From the NCBI GenBank assembly GCA_958296235.1, contig OY282457.1:3467338-3531337 (forward strand): a stretch of DNA of 64,000 bases, in the 5' to 3' direction. The notes under the pieces are model-generated. The model did no database searches, was not told the DNA's origin, and worked only from the letters and a program-made list of their open reading frames with translations. The translations under genes and the position numbers were made by a program. Positions within the stretch are counted from its first letter, which is position 1. The number at the start of each line of letters is the position of its first letter. The DNA comes from an uncultured Candidatus Binatia bacterium (GTDB lineage: Bacteria; Desulfobacterota; Binatia; Bin18). Positions 44,473 to 53,333 of this stretch are shown piece after piece.

Positions 44473-46941
44473 ATGAAACCGCACGCCGTGGCAGATATGC
44501 CGTCTTCCACCCGTGTCCGCCCGTGGGACCTGTACGACCTGGACATGCTTGAGCGTATCCAGCGGCGAGTGCTGTGGCTGTCAACCTATATTGTGCATTA
44601 TGCGAACTTTGTGCGGCCCAACCCGGACGGCCTCAAAGTGGGTGGGCACGAGGCCAGCTCCGCCTCGGTGGTGACGCTGCTGACCGCGCTGTATTTTTAT
44701 TTTTTGCGGTCGGGCGACCGTGTGTCCATCAAGCCGCACGCCTCCCCGGTTTTTCATGCGATTCAGTTTTTACGCGGCGCGCTGCCCCAAGAGAAGCTTA
44801 AAGCCTTCCGGCAGTACGGCGGTCTGCAAGCCTACCCGTCCCGCACCAAAGACCCGGACCAGGTTGATTTTTCAACCGGGTCGGTCGGCCTTGGCGCGGT
44901 GGCGCCGCTCTTTGGCGCCCTGGTGCGTGACTATCTGGGCGATCACGCCGACGGCGCGGCCCGGCCGGCCGCGCCCTCCTCGGACGGGCTGTCCCCAGGC
45001 TGGCATATTGCCCTGGTCGGTGATGCCGAGTTGGATGAGGGCAATATCTGGGAGGCGCTGGGCGAAGCCTATACCCAGCGGATGTCGCGCGTGCTGTGGA
45101 TTGTGGACCTGAACCGGCAGAGCCTCGACCGCGTCGTCCCGGACGGCCGCGCCCAGCAGTTGAGGGAAATGTTTGCCGCCAACGGTTGGCATAGCATCGA
45201 TCTCAAATACGGCCACCAACTCGAAAACGTCTTCCGTAAACCCTACGGGCTCAAGCTCAGGGCCCGGATCGATGAGATGAGCAATGAGGAATACCAGAGC
45301 CTGCTGCTCCAGGACGGCATCACCATCCGGGATCGCTTTGTTCAGCACAACGGAAAAAAAGATGCGGCTATGGCCGAGCTGCTGGCCGGTTATGAGCCGG
45401 ATGAGGTGAAAGCGCTGCTGGCCAATCTCGGTGGACACGACCTGGAGCGAGTGCTCGAAGCCTTTGCCGAGGCGTTTGCCATCGAGACCCAACCGATTGT
45501 GATTTTTGCCTATACGATCAAGGGCTGGAACCTGCCGCTGGCCGGCAATCCCGCCAACCACGCGCGGCTGCTCAAGCCTGGGGAGATCGACAGTGTCCGC
45601 CAACGGTTTGGGGTTGCTGAAGGCGAGGAGTTCGCCGCCTTTCCCCCGGACAGCGAAGAGGCGCGCTATATTACTGCGCTTCTGGAAGAGGGAGAGGGGC
45701 CGGCCGAGGAAGCGCAGCGTTCTGCTTCGATCGAAAAGGACGCAGGGCCGGCCATTGAGATTCCAGTTGGCCTGGGCGGAACGTATCATGGCGTCCTGTC
45801 AACACAGGCCATACTGGGCCGCATTTTTCTGGCCTTAAGTCGGCAGCCCGAGATTGCCTCCCACCTGGTAACGATCTCGCCTGATGTCGCCATGTCAACC
45901 AATCTGGGCGGCTGGATTCACAAAGTCGGCGTGTACTCGCGCCGTCAGATGAAGAATTACTTTGGGGAATCCGATATTTCGCTGCTGATCGACTGGCGCG
46001 AGAACCCGACCGGCAAACATATCGAACTGGGCATCTCCGAGAATAATCTGTTTCTGGCCCTGGGGGCGTTTGGCCTGGCTGACGAGCTGTACGGGCAGTC
46101 CTTGCTGCCGATTGGCACGGTCTACGATCCGTTTGTGTGTCGGGCGCTTGATGCGTTTATCTATGCGGCCTACTCGCAGGCCAAATTCATTGTCATCGGC
46201 ACCCCTTCGGGGATTAGCCTTAGTCCCGAGGGCGGGGCGCATCAGTCGCTCATTACGCCAGGTATCGGTGTCCAACTGCCTGGGGTGACGTATTATGAGC
46301 CGGCGTATGCGCTTGAGCTGGAGTGGATACTCCTGGCCGCACTGGCCGCACTTCAGGACCGGGACAACGGCAAGAGCGCCTATTTACGGCTCTCGACAAA
46401 ACCGCTGGACCAGGCTGTCTTCAATATGGCGCTGGAACGGGAAGGCGAAGAAGACCTGCGGCAGCAGGTGCTTCAGGGCGGCTATCGGCTGCTGGATTGG
46501 CAGTCCGAAGAAGACTACCAGCCCGGCGTGAATGTTGTCCACGTTTTTGTGACGGGCGCTATGCTGCCGGAAGCTGTTGAGGCCGCTCAGCAACTCAGGC
46601 AGCAGGGCGTGTTTGCCAATGTGTTCAACGTGACCAGCGCGGATGTGTTGTTCCATGACTATCTGGCGACCCAACAGCACAGTATGCAGGGCCGGCGGCA
46701 GGAAAGCTGGGTGGAATCCCTCGTGCCGGCTGATGAGCGCAGCGCCCCGGTTGTGACCCTGCACGACGCCCATCCGCATACCCTGGCGTTTATTGGTGGA
46801 GCGCTGGCAACGCGGATGGTCTGTCTTGGGGTGACTGAGTTCGGACAGTCCGGCTCCCAGGCCGAGTTGTACCGGCGCTACGGGATTGCGCCCGAGAACA
46901 TTGTTGAGGCCGCCTGCTGGCTCGTCGAAGAGAAAGAATAA
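44473..46941 (+). CDS. pyruvate dehydrogenase E1-like (homodimeric, transketolase-like) enzyme
   Basis: This is an 822-residue thiamine-diphosphate enzyme similar to AceE but shorter than the 880-900 residues usual for it. The ThDP motif runs from GDAELDEG (183-190) to N214. GHEASSASVVTLLTAL, DFSTGSVGLG and the C-terminal LGVTEFGQSGSQAELYRRYG are as in the E1/transketolase group. No E2 or E3 gene is nearby, so it may use another 2-oxo acid or act with distant partners. It follows the amidohydrolase gene by 60 bp. Confidence 0.82.
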   Translation: MKPHAVADMPSSTRVRPWDLYDLDMLERIQRRVLWLSTYIVHYANFVRPNPDGLKVGGHEASSASVVTLLTALYFYFLRSGDRVSIKPHASPVFHAIQFLRGALPQEKLKAFRQYGGLQAYPSRTKDPDQVDFSTGSVGLGAVAPLFGALVRDYLGDHADGAARPAAPSSDGLSPGWHIALVGDAELDEGNIWEALGEAYTQRMSRVLWIVDLNRQSLDRVVPDGRAQQLREMFAANGWHSIDLKYGHQLENVFRKPYGLKLRARIDEMSNEEYQSLLLQDGITIRDRFVQHNGKKDAAMAELLAGYEPDEVKALLANLGGHDLERVLEAFAEAFAIETQPIVIFAYTIKGWNLPLAGNPANHARLLKPGEIDSVRQRFGVAEGEEFAAFPPDSEEARYITALLEEGEGPAEEAQRSASIEKDAGPAIEIPVGLGGTYHGVLSTQAILGRIFLALSRQPEIASHLVTISPDVAMSTNLGGWIHKVGVYSRRQMKNYFGESDISLLIDWRENPTGKHIELGISENNLFLALGAFGLADELYGQSLLPIGTVYDPFVCRALDAFIYAAYSQAKFIVIGTPSGISLSPEGGAHQSLITPGIGVQLPGVTYYEPAYALELEWILLAALAALQDRDNGKSAYLRLSTKPLDQAVFNMALEREGEEDLRQQVLQGGYRLLDWQSEEDYQPGVNVVHVFVTGAMLPEAVEAAQQLRQQGVFANVFNVTSADVLFHDYLATQQHSMQGRRQESWVESLVPADERSAPVVTLHDAHPHTLAFIGGALATRMVCLGVTEFGQSGSQAELYRRYGIAPENIVEAACWLVEEKE

Positions 46942-47067
46942 TAGTCTCGCCCTCGCTCACTGAAACATTCCCGGAGAGGAGCGCCGTCCGTCACCCGGTC
47001 TCCCCCTCGTCATCCATGTGAAATCGGGAATCCGGCAGGGAGGAGACCTCGCCTTGCGACAAACCGC

Positions 47068-48306
47068 TCAAGGGCGCGAGCGCAACACATAGGGCCGCTC
47101 GTTTGGCTTCAATGGGAGCATGACGGCCTCCGTGTCGAACACAAGTTCATCCAGCAATTCACCGTCCTGAGAAACAGTGAAGGGTCTGCCAACCCAATCC
47201 ATTGGCTGGTCGAACAGTATCGTCAGTGGATGGTTGAACCTGCCGTTGTCCAGACCGTCGGACAGCGTCAGCTCGATGCTCTCGGTCCCGGTACTGCCCT
47301 CGACCACTTCAACCGTTATCACGGCATGCTCCCTCTCCCGGACATACAAGGTGATGTCATTCATCGAAGCCGTCCAGAAGTCACGCGCCGCTATCGACCG
47401 TATGTCTTCCTGGAATTCGCCCCAGTCGTACCATCCCCACCACTCAGGCTTTCCGATGGCGTGGTAGGTCAATATGATCCACGCGGTCTGCTCCAATGCC
47501 TCATCCAGGATAGGCGTCAGCTCGTCATTGTCATTGATGCAGCCGTCGCAGCCTTCAAACTCGATACTTTGCATCTCCAGCGACATCAGGCCAAACCAAT
47601 TATCCGGCGCTAATTGGGACCCTGGAAGGTTGTAGAATTTGCTGGGGTTTGTGGTCCCCTGCGCAAGCTGGCGGAAATATCGGGCTATCCGTACTGGGAG
47701 TCTGTAAAATGCGTCGGGGATTCGAGTTAGTAGTCTGCCGCTCAGAAACCCTGAAGCCTCCAAAGCCCGTTGCGTCTCTTCTTCGTGCCCGGCGCTTCTT
47801 GGATAGGCGTAGGCGACGGGCTTCATTCCCCACTCTTTCATGGTGTCATAGTTGGCTCGGAACGATTCGAGGGCCTCTTCGTAAGATAGTTCGTCGTGGT
47901 CGATATGATGGTGCCCATGCCCAAAATAGCTGAACCCCTTGGGAACCAACTCCGACATCAGATAGACAATCCGCTCATCGTCAGGCCCGCTGAAGATAGG
48001 ATCGCCATGATAGGAATTTCCGGTCACCACTTCATAGCCCATGACGAGGCCCTGCTCCATCACGTAGCTGTCTATATCCGGTTCCCTTCCGGGAACGGGC
48101 CAGTCATCGTTGGTAATCGAGATGGCGGCGGTGTGATTGTCCAACCACTTGGCGACTGAGGCATTCAGGGGAGCCGGGGTAGTTGCTGGCGCAGGAGCTG
48201 GAACGTCCGCTGCTTGGAACTGGCATCCCACCGCCAGGAGCAAAACGCCGAGCAGCAGCGCCGTCGTCATCATTGCAGCGCAATGTTGTGGGAGGGGATT
48301 GGTCAT
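47068..48306 (-). CDS. polysaccharide-deacetylase-like lipoprotein
   Basis: This is a 412-residue lipoprotein with a lipobox LLAVGC ending at about residue 28. The catalytic domain looks like a NodB-type deacetylase: ISITNDDWP (about 63-71) at the place of the acidic motif, FGHGHHHIDHDELSYEEA as the His motif, and KPVAYAYPRSAGHEEE. The C-terminal 120 residues form a beta-rich domain. It is likely anchored at the cell envelope, acting on surface glycan. The gene precedes broken glycosyltransferase pieces on the same strand. Confidence 0.75.
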   Translation of the reverse strand: MTNPLPQHCAAMMTTALLLGVLLLAVGCQFQAADVPAPAPATTPAPLNASVAKWLDNHTAAISITNDDWPVPGREPDIDSYVMEQGLVMGYEVVTGNSYHGDPIFSGPDDERIVYLMSELVPKGFSYFGHGHHHIDHDELSYEEALESFRANYDTMKEWGMKPVAYAYPRSAGHEEETQRALEASGFLSGRLLTRIPDAFYRLPVRIARYFRQLAQGTTNPSKFYNLPGSQLAPDNWFGLMSLEMQSIEFEGCDGCINDNDELTPILDEALEQTAWIILTYHAIGKPEWWGWYDWGEFQEDIRSIAARDFWTASMNDITLYVREREHAVITVEVVEGSTGTESIELTLSDGLDNGRFNHPLTILFDQPMDWVGRPFTVSQDGELLDELVFDTEAVMLPLKPNERPYVLRSRP

Positions 48307-48315
48307 GTGGCTTCC

Positions 48316-48861
48316 TCATTCTACCGCATCGAGAAGGAACTCCCCCTCCCAAATATGATCGAAACCGCCGTCCACGGGCACGTACTGGCCGGTGTTGGTA
48401 CGAGTAATATCATACTCAGGGAGAGCCACTGTCGCCAGGCATCTCCTGTCGAAATCACCGCGCGCGTCGAAATTGAAGTCCAGGTTGTCAAAGCTGTGTT
48501 GCCGGCGATAGCCTGAAAGGTCGTTCACGTTGTCGGGAATCGGGCGCAGAAAGAACATTGTCTCCGTGTCGGCCGGGGCGCACGGCTCCATTGATATGCT
48601 CAACTGAAACTTGCTTTCCCAGCAGTTCCAATCCTTCCAGTATCTCTTTGCGGTCATGGACCAAGAAGACCTGATTGACGATAACGGCCGTAACTCGGCG
48701 TAATCGCCCGCCTGCACTGCGCCGACGATGCGCGCCACCCAGGCCGGAACCTTCAGGCGGACAATCAGCAGGCCGACCCGCAGGGGCTTGCGCGCGCCGC
48801 CGCGCGCACTGGAGTCTTGCCATCTATGGCTGCCGGTAAATCGCATATACGGAAACCGCAA
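48316..48861 (-). pseudogene. chimeric relic: formyltransferase-like start and glycosyltransferase tail
   Basis: The 3' part (48316-48580) encodes NVNDLSGYRRQHSFDNLDF, then PEYDITRTNTGQYVPVDGG and FDHIWEGEF, matching the tail of the intact glycosyltransferase at 49796-51964. The 5' part encodes RVGLLIVRLKVPAWVARIVG and QAGDYAEL, like formyltransferase-type sugar enzymes. A more protein-like continuation (VNQVFLVHDRKEILEGLELL) is in another frame, so at least two frameshifts or a fusion join lie within. It overlaps the methyltransferase end by 38 bp. Confidence 0.6.
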
Positions 48862-49672
48862 GGTAGTCGCGCAACAAGGGCACGCGCAACAATAGGTTGG
48901 AAAGTCGCCAGAGCGCAGGCCAGCGTTTCAACTGCGGGTTCACAATCAACCGTTCAGTTATCCATCCTATTTCTTCGACGTAGCGAAGAAACTCCGAAAA
49001 CTTCATTTTGTTCAGTCCTTCCCGCACGTCTTCGAACGACTCGGCCTCATCCGTTACCGGTCGCCAGAACTCGCGCCTGAGACGCATCAGCGCGTCTTCC
49101 GAAAACAGGACGCCTATCCACGGTATACGGAATCTGAAGAAGCGGTTCAGATGCCCCCCCAACGGTGAATGAAACAGCGGGCCAAACGCTAGAATTATCC
49201 TGCCCTCCCCGGTTCTTGACTTGAGAACGCCGTCCATACGGCGGAGACAGTCGCCAGGGCGTTCCACGTGCTCAAGCATCTCATGAGAAAGTACGATGTC
49301 ATACTCCTTCTCGTTCGGTAGATCATGAACATTCATGCACTCGAATGTGACTTTGTCCTGCAACTGCCTCTCCCTGGCACAGCGCTTTGCAATTTCGATG
49401 TAATGCGGGTCTCTATCGATACCCGTCACGTGTCTGCACCCGTACTGCGCCAGCGCCAAGGAGATCTCTCCCATGCCGCACCCGACATCCAAATAGCGCA
49501 CAGCCGGATCGATGGGAATTTCGTTGTCTAGGCGGCGGTTCCATTTGTCGAAGCGCGCCTTCGCGGATTCGATGCCGAGATTACGCTCAACCTGACGAAG
49601 CTCCTCCGCTTCGGGGTGCCTGTCATGCGCGAATAGCCGAAGCAGCCTGTAATCAATCGTCTTACCAAACAT
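48824..49672 (-). CDS. class I SAM-dependent methyltransferase
   Basis: This is a 282-residue enzyme. The SAM loop YLDVGCGMGEISLAL (about 60-74), GIDRDPHYIEIAK with the acidic ribose ligand, MNVHDLPNEKEYDIVLSHEM and LEHVERPGDCL are as in Methyltransf_11-type proteins. The C-terminal region is basic and may contact a membrane or a lipid-linked glycan. The start overlaps a 45-codon glycosyltransferase stub by 11 bp. Context suggests methylation of a surface sugar. Confidence 0.85.
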   Translation of the reverse strand: MFGKTIDYRLLRLFAHDRHPEAEELRQVERNLGIESAKARFDKWNRRLDNEIPIDPAVRYLDVGCGMGEISLALAQYGCRHVTGIDRDPHYIEIAKRCARERQLQDKVTFECMNVHDLPNEKEYDIVLSHEMLEHVERPGDCLRRMDGVLKSRTGEGRIILAFGPLFHSPLGGHLNRFFRFRIPWIGVLFSEDALMRLRREFWRPVTDEAESFEDVREGLNKMKFSEFLRYVEEIGWITERLIVNPQLKRWPALWRLSNLLLRVPLLRDYLAVSVYAIYRQP

Positions 49673-49799
49673 TGTGGAGCCCGGGCCGGTAGAAGTGCCC
49701 CCGGTCGTGGCCGAACAGGAACACCGTTGACAGCGCCGACAGGAGGAGCAGCAGCGGTAACGCTGGAAGGACGGAGGGGCTGAGCTTGTTGCCGCTCAT
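49662..49799 (-). pseudogene. 45-codon glycosyltransferase start stub
   Basis: The frame reads MSGNKLSPSVLPALPLLLLL, SALSTVFLFG and HDRGHFYRPGLHNVW, then stops. It is a credible N-terminus of a polytopic glycosyltransferase (one signal-anchor helix, then a DRGHFYRPG loop). Its ATG overlaps the stop of the upstream glycosyltransferase by 4 bp (ATGA). The remaining gene is absent and a methyltransferase start follows at once. It could be translated as a small membrane peptide. Confidence 0.5.
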
Positions 49800-51964
49800 T
49801 CCGCCGTCTCCCGCTCCGCGTCCCCGGAGGGGAATCCCAGCCGTTCCTTGACCAGGGAGAGCGGCCGGCGCTTGGCTTCGCCGCGGCTGATGGCGGCTTC
49901 GTTGAAGCCGGGGAGGACAACAGACCGGAGGGTCGAGTCTGCGTCTAAGCTATTGGGTTTGTTGAGGTATATCTCCCCCTCCCAGAGGTGACTGAAACCG
50001 CCTCCCACGCGCCCGTACTGGCCGGTGTTGATGCGGATAATATCATACTCAGGGAGAGATGCCGTCGCTATACATCGCCCGTCGAATACCGCGCCGCTTC
50101 CGTCGAAGCTGAAGTCCAGGTTGTCAAATCCGTACTGCTTGCGATGGTAGGGCAGGTCATTCACGTCGGCGGGAATCAGGTGCAGAAAGAACATGGCCTC
50201 CGTGTCGGCCCGGACGCACAGCTCCTTAACGTAGGTCGGCGTGTTTTCGTCGATATATACGTCGAAGTCGGAGCGGACTGCCGGTTCGCAGGATACGAGC
50301 GCCTCGTAGTCGGATACAAGCTGCTCGTAGGCGGACTGACGCGCGCCGGCGCTGTTGAAGGCTGCATTCACTCTGAAGATGGTGCCATCAGCCAGTTTCG
50401 CCACCGGCTCCAACGGCAGCGGTGACTCCATCTGCAAAAGGCCGCAATTTATTTGGGAGCGTGCGCCTTGGCCGACCCATACGACGTACTTTTCGGGTTC
50501 CCCGTACTGCCGGGATTTCAGAATGGCCCACTCGAACCAGCGCTGGCAATCGTAGATGTTCTGTAAGTTCCGCCGCGGCATGGGAACCCAGGTCACCAGC
50601 GTTCCCGGAACCCCCGCGTTCCAGCGGAGCACGTTGGGGTCGTTGCTGTAGTACCGGTACCGGCCGGAGACGGGGTTCGCCCGGACATAGGCCACCAGTT
50701 CGGAATCCTCCCAGTACGCCGTGTTGAGACTCTTGCCGATGTACCCCGATTCCAGCGCTTCGGCGGTCAACCGCAGATTCTGCTGCACCGAGACGCCGAT
50801 ATGCCAGGAGCCGCCGATCAGCGCGAGAGCGACCAGCGCCCACCGGACCACGGACATCCTGCCCGTCGCCTTGCCGCTCAACAGTCCGTCCAGCCAGAAC
50901 CCCGCGACAAACAGCAGCGGGACATAGACCGGCGTGAGGTATCGGCTATCTATGCCCTGCCAGGACGCGAACGACACCGCCACGGCGATAATCGCAAGGT
51001 ACATCAGCGTGAAGAACCAGAAGACGGAAGACGCCCGGCCCGGACGGGGGGTGATGAGGAGAAGCGCCGCGAGCAGCAGAAACAGGCCGGCAAGCAGCCA
51101 CGGCGAGAGCGGCAACTGCCAGAGGGTCGAAGATAGCGGGTCGGCCCACCCGTAGAACACCGCGGCGATCTGGCTCAGCGAATCGAACAGGGATTGTCCC
51201 AACGCTCTGGACCTATCCCCTGTTAGGGTCCCGGTGATCAGTTGGTTGCGCGCCATCACCGCCGTGAGCGGGAGCGACGAGATGGTGCCGAAGGCCAAGG
51301 CGTCCTTCAACCGCTCGCGTACCGGAGTATCCCGGCGCGCAAGGAGCATGAGGACTGCGGAGATGATGAGCGCAGCTCCCATGTACCGCGTTAGTGCGGC
51401 GAGCGCGGCGAATAGGGCGGAAAGCACGAGGGCCGGCGTGCCGCTTCTCCGGTGCAGGAACGACTCCAGCGACATCAGGGCAAGCAGGGTGAACAGGATG
51501 AAGAGGGGTTCGCTCATGAGGGTCGAAGCGGTATGAGCGAGGGGGAGGGCTGCCAGCACCGCCACTGCTGCGCCGAGCGCGATCGGCTGCGAATCGAGCC
51601 GCCGGCTCAGCCAGAGACCCGACACGAGGATGAGCAGGCCGAAGGCGGCGGCGTTCAGGAAGCGGCCCCCGTCCACTGGCTCAATGCCGAACAGGCTCAG
51701 GAACGCCATTGCCATAGGGAAGAAAGGCGCAAAGAGTGCCATCTGCCCGCCGCCGGGGCTGAGCAAGCCCTCCCCGGCGGCCAGGCTCTCGGCGGCCGAT
51801 AGGTAGTTGAAGGCGTCGTTGTTGATGAACGCCGCGCCGTAGGTAGACGTGCGGACCAGGATGTGCGCCGCGCCGAGAAGGGCGATGAGGACGATGAGCG
51901 CGGGAAGGCAAAGGGTTCCCCTCATCCCTCTGCGCCCACTTAAAAGTGTCGTCCACATCTTCAT
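49796..51964 (-). CDS. large GT-C (GT39/PMT-like) membrane glycosyltransferase
   Basis: This is a 722-residue protein with about 11-12 helices in the first 400 residues and a soluble C-terminal part. The first loop has FINNDAFNYLSAAESLAAGE, the acidic/Asn motif of ArnT/PMT-like enzymes that use polyprenyl-phosphate sugars. The tail carries NTGQYGRVGGGFSHLWEGE, a unit found again in the broken pieces at 48316 and 51964-52221. The ATG at 51964 overlaps the preceding stop by one base (TGATG), so it is coupled to the upstream fragment. Confidence 0.82.
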   Translation of the reverse strand: MKMWTTLLSGRRGMRGTLCLPALIVLIALLGAAHILVRTSTYGAAFINNDAFNYLSAAESLAAGEGLLSPGGGQMALFAPFFPMAMAFLSLFGIEPVDGGRFLNAAAFGLLILVSGLWLSRRLDSQPIALGAAVAVLAALPLAHTASTLMSEPLFILFTLLALMSLESFLHRRSGTPALVLSALFAALAALTRYMGAALIISAVLMLLARRDTPVRERLKDALAFGTISSLPLTAVMARNQLITGTLTGDRSRALGQSLFDSLSQIAAVFYGWADPLSSTLWQLPLSPWLLAGLFLLLAALLLITPRPGRASSVFWFFTLMYLAIIAVAVSFASWQGIDSRYLTPVYVPLLFVAGFWLDGLLSGKATGRMSVVRWALVALALIGGSWHIGVSVQQNLRLTAEALESGYIGKSLNTAYWEDSELVAYVRANPVSGRYRYYSNDPNVLRWNAGVPGTLVTWVPMPRRNLQNIYDCQRWFEWAILKSRQYGEPEKYVVWVGQGARSQINCGLLQMESPLPLEPVAKLADGTIFRVNAAFNSAGARQSAYEQLVSDYEALVSCEPAVRSDFDVYIDENTPTYVKELCVRADTEAMFFLHLIPADVNDLPYHRKQYGFDNLDFSFDGSGAVFDGRCIATASLPEYDIIRINTGQYGRVGGGFSHLWEGEIYLNKPNSLDADSTLRSVVLPGFNEAAISRGEAKRRPLSLVKERLGFPSGDAERETAE

Positions 51965-52221
51965 CAGCGACGGAACTCCGCCTCCCAGACGTCGAAACCA
52001 TCTGCCCATATTTCGCCTTCACCGGGGACGTACTGGCCGGTTCGGATGTCGGTGATGGCGAGACAAGCCCAAAGGACCAGGAAATGGTGTCGAGCATGCC
52101 GCCGCAAGTATTGACCAGCGACGAATAGAGTCAGGCCGAGAGCGGGGTATACGTATAAGATATTGGATTTGTTGAGGTTTTGCGGGGGGGGGGGGGGCAT
52201 TATTGGCCATTTTTTGGTCAT
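51964..52221 (-). pseudogene. glycosyltransferase tail fragment behind a 14-base G(C) tract
   Basis: An 85-codon frame starts ATG 52221, crosses 14 consecutive Cs (plus-strand G run 52184-52197, giving MPPPPPQ), then encodes a hydrophobic helix (ILYVYPALGLTLFVAGQYL). It ends in the tail ITDIRTGQYVPGEGEIW and FDVWEAEFRR, homologous to the intact glycosyltransferase tail. The stop overlaps the start of that gene. It is either a decayed gene end or a slippage-controlled coupling frame. Confidence 0.5.
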
Positions 52222-52751
52222 CTGAAGGTTTCACGGTGGAGGGTGCGATACACTTCATCCTTTTCAGATAAACCCGCTCCTGTCGAGTCCGGGGTACTGG
52301 TTCCGTTTCCCATCGCTCTTGCCCTCTCGGGACGTGTGCTGCCCATTGTGTCGCCGGCCCCCAGGCGGTCCGTCGGCCCCCTCACCCGACCCTTCGACAG
52401 GCTCAGGGCCACCCTCTCCCTCCAGGGGAGAGGGAAAGAAAAGGGTCCCGCTCCCGCTGGGAGCGGGGGTGGGGGAGGGCCGAACCGGCTGGGGGCCGCC
52501 GAGCCAGGTCATCTGCCTCACACGTCTCAGAGGGGGAGGGGATATCTGCTCCCTCTCCCCCGGAGGGAGAGGGCTGGGGAGAGGGGGAATAAGCAAATTG
52601 AACCCCTACCGAGTCCTGGCCTGCCGCTGGGCTCGGCGGCCGGCCGGTTGCGGCGCTTCCGGGCTGAAATTCGGTGGTGGCTCAGTTTGCATTATTTTCC
52701 TGTCCTCCCTACGCTTAGATAGCGATAGCCTTACGAGAACAAAGACAACCT
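52222..52751. repeat. intergenic nest of palindromic repeats
   Basis: This gap has no gene I can support. Units are CCTTCGACAGGCTCAGG (52391-52407), CCCTCTCCCTCCAGGGGAGAGGG-type hairpin (52413-52434, 10-bp arms), CCCGCTCCC/GGGAGCGGG (52447-52465), and CTCCCTCTCCC/GGAGGGAGAGG (52548-52570). Several are the same types as elsewhere in the window. The cluster is the densest seen here. Confidence 0.7.
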
Positions 52752-53330
52752 ATGCGTATCGGTCTTGTTACGGACACTCACCTGCCGAGTACCATCCGCG
52801 AGCTGTGGGACGAAGTCAGAGTCGCTTTTGCGGGCGCGGACCTCATCCTTCATGGCGGGGATATCGTCTCTCCGCGCGTGCTGGATTGGTTGGAAACGAT
52901 CGCGCCGACGCTGGCGGCTCGGGGCAATAATGACAGCGGATGGGATGATCCGCGGGTGGAAGACATGCAATGGCTACACCTCGAAGGCTGGCGGATTGTC
53001 ATGGTCCACGACATGGAGCCTGAAGAGCGGCCGATTGCCGACCTGACACGGCAGTATCTGCGCGATGAGCCCGCCGACATTATCATCACCGGGCATACGC
53101 ACTTTGAGCGCCTGGATTATCGAGAGGGGGTCTTGCAGATCAACTCGGGGAGCGCCACCCACCCCCATCTGTGGTCCACCCGGCTCGGAACGGTGGGCGT
53201 GCTCGACATCGCGCCCGGAAACATCACCGCCCGGATTCTCCGGCTGGGCGAAAGCCCGGACCTGAAGAATCCGGGCCGGGAATTGTTCTTTGACCTGGAA
53301 GCCTATCAGCGGAATCCGCCCGCTCCGTAA
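52752..53330 (+). CDS. YfcE/MJ0936-type metallophosphoesterase
   Basis: This is a 192-residue phosphodiesterase. All five metal motifs are present: D8-x-H10 (TDTHLP), GGD37, GNND (N60), H86 (VHDM) and GHTH (H115, H117). NSGSATHP near residue 132 is also typical of the family. The family hydrolyses small phosphodiesters; the in vivo substrate is often unknown. There is no clear ribosome site before ATG 52752. It is convergent with the DyP peroxidase gene, 3 bp apart. Confidence 0.9.
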   Translation: MRIGLVTDTHLPSTIRELWDEVRVAFAGADLILHGGDIVSPRVLDWLETIAPTLAARGNNDSGWDDPRVEDMQWLHLEGWRIVMVHDMEPEERPIADLTRQYLRDEPADIIITGHTHFERLDYREGVLQINSGSATHPHLWSTRLGTVGVLDIAPGNITARILRLGESPDLKNPGRELFFDLEAYQRNPPAP

Positions 53331-53333
53331 GCG

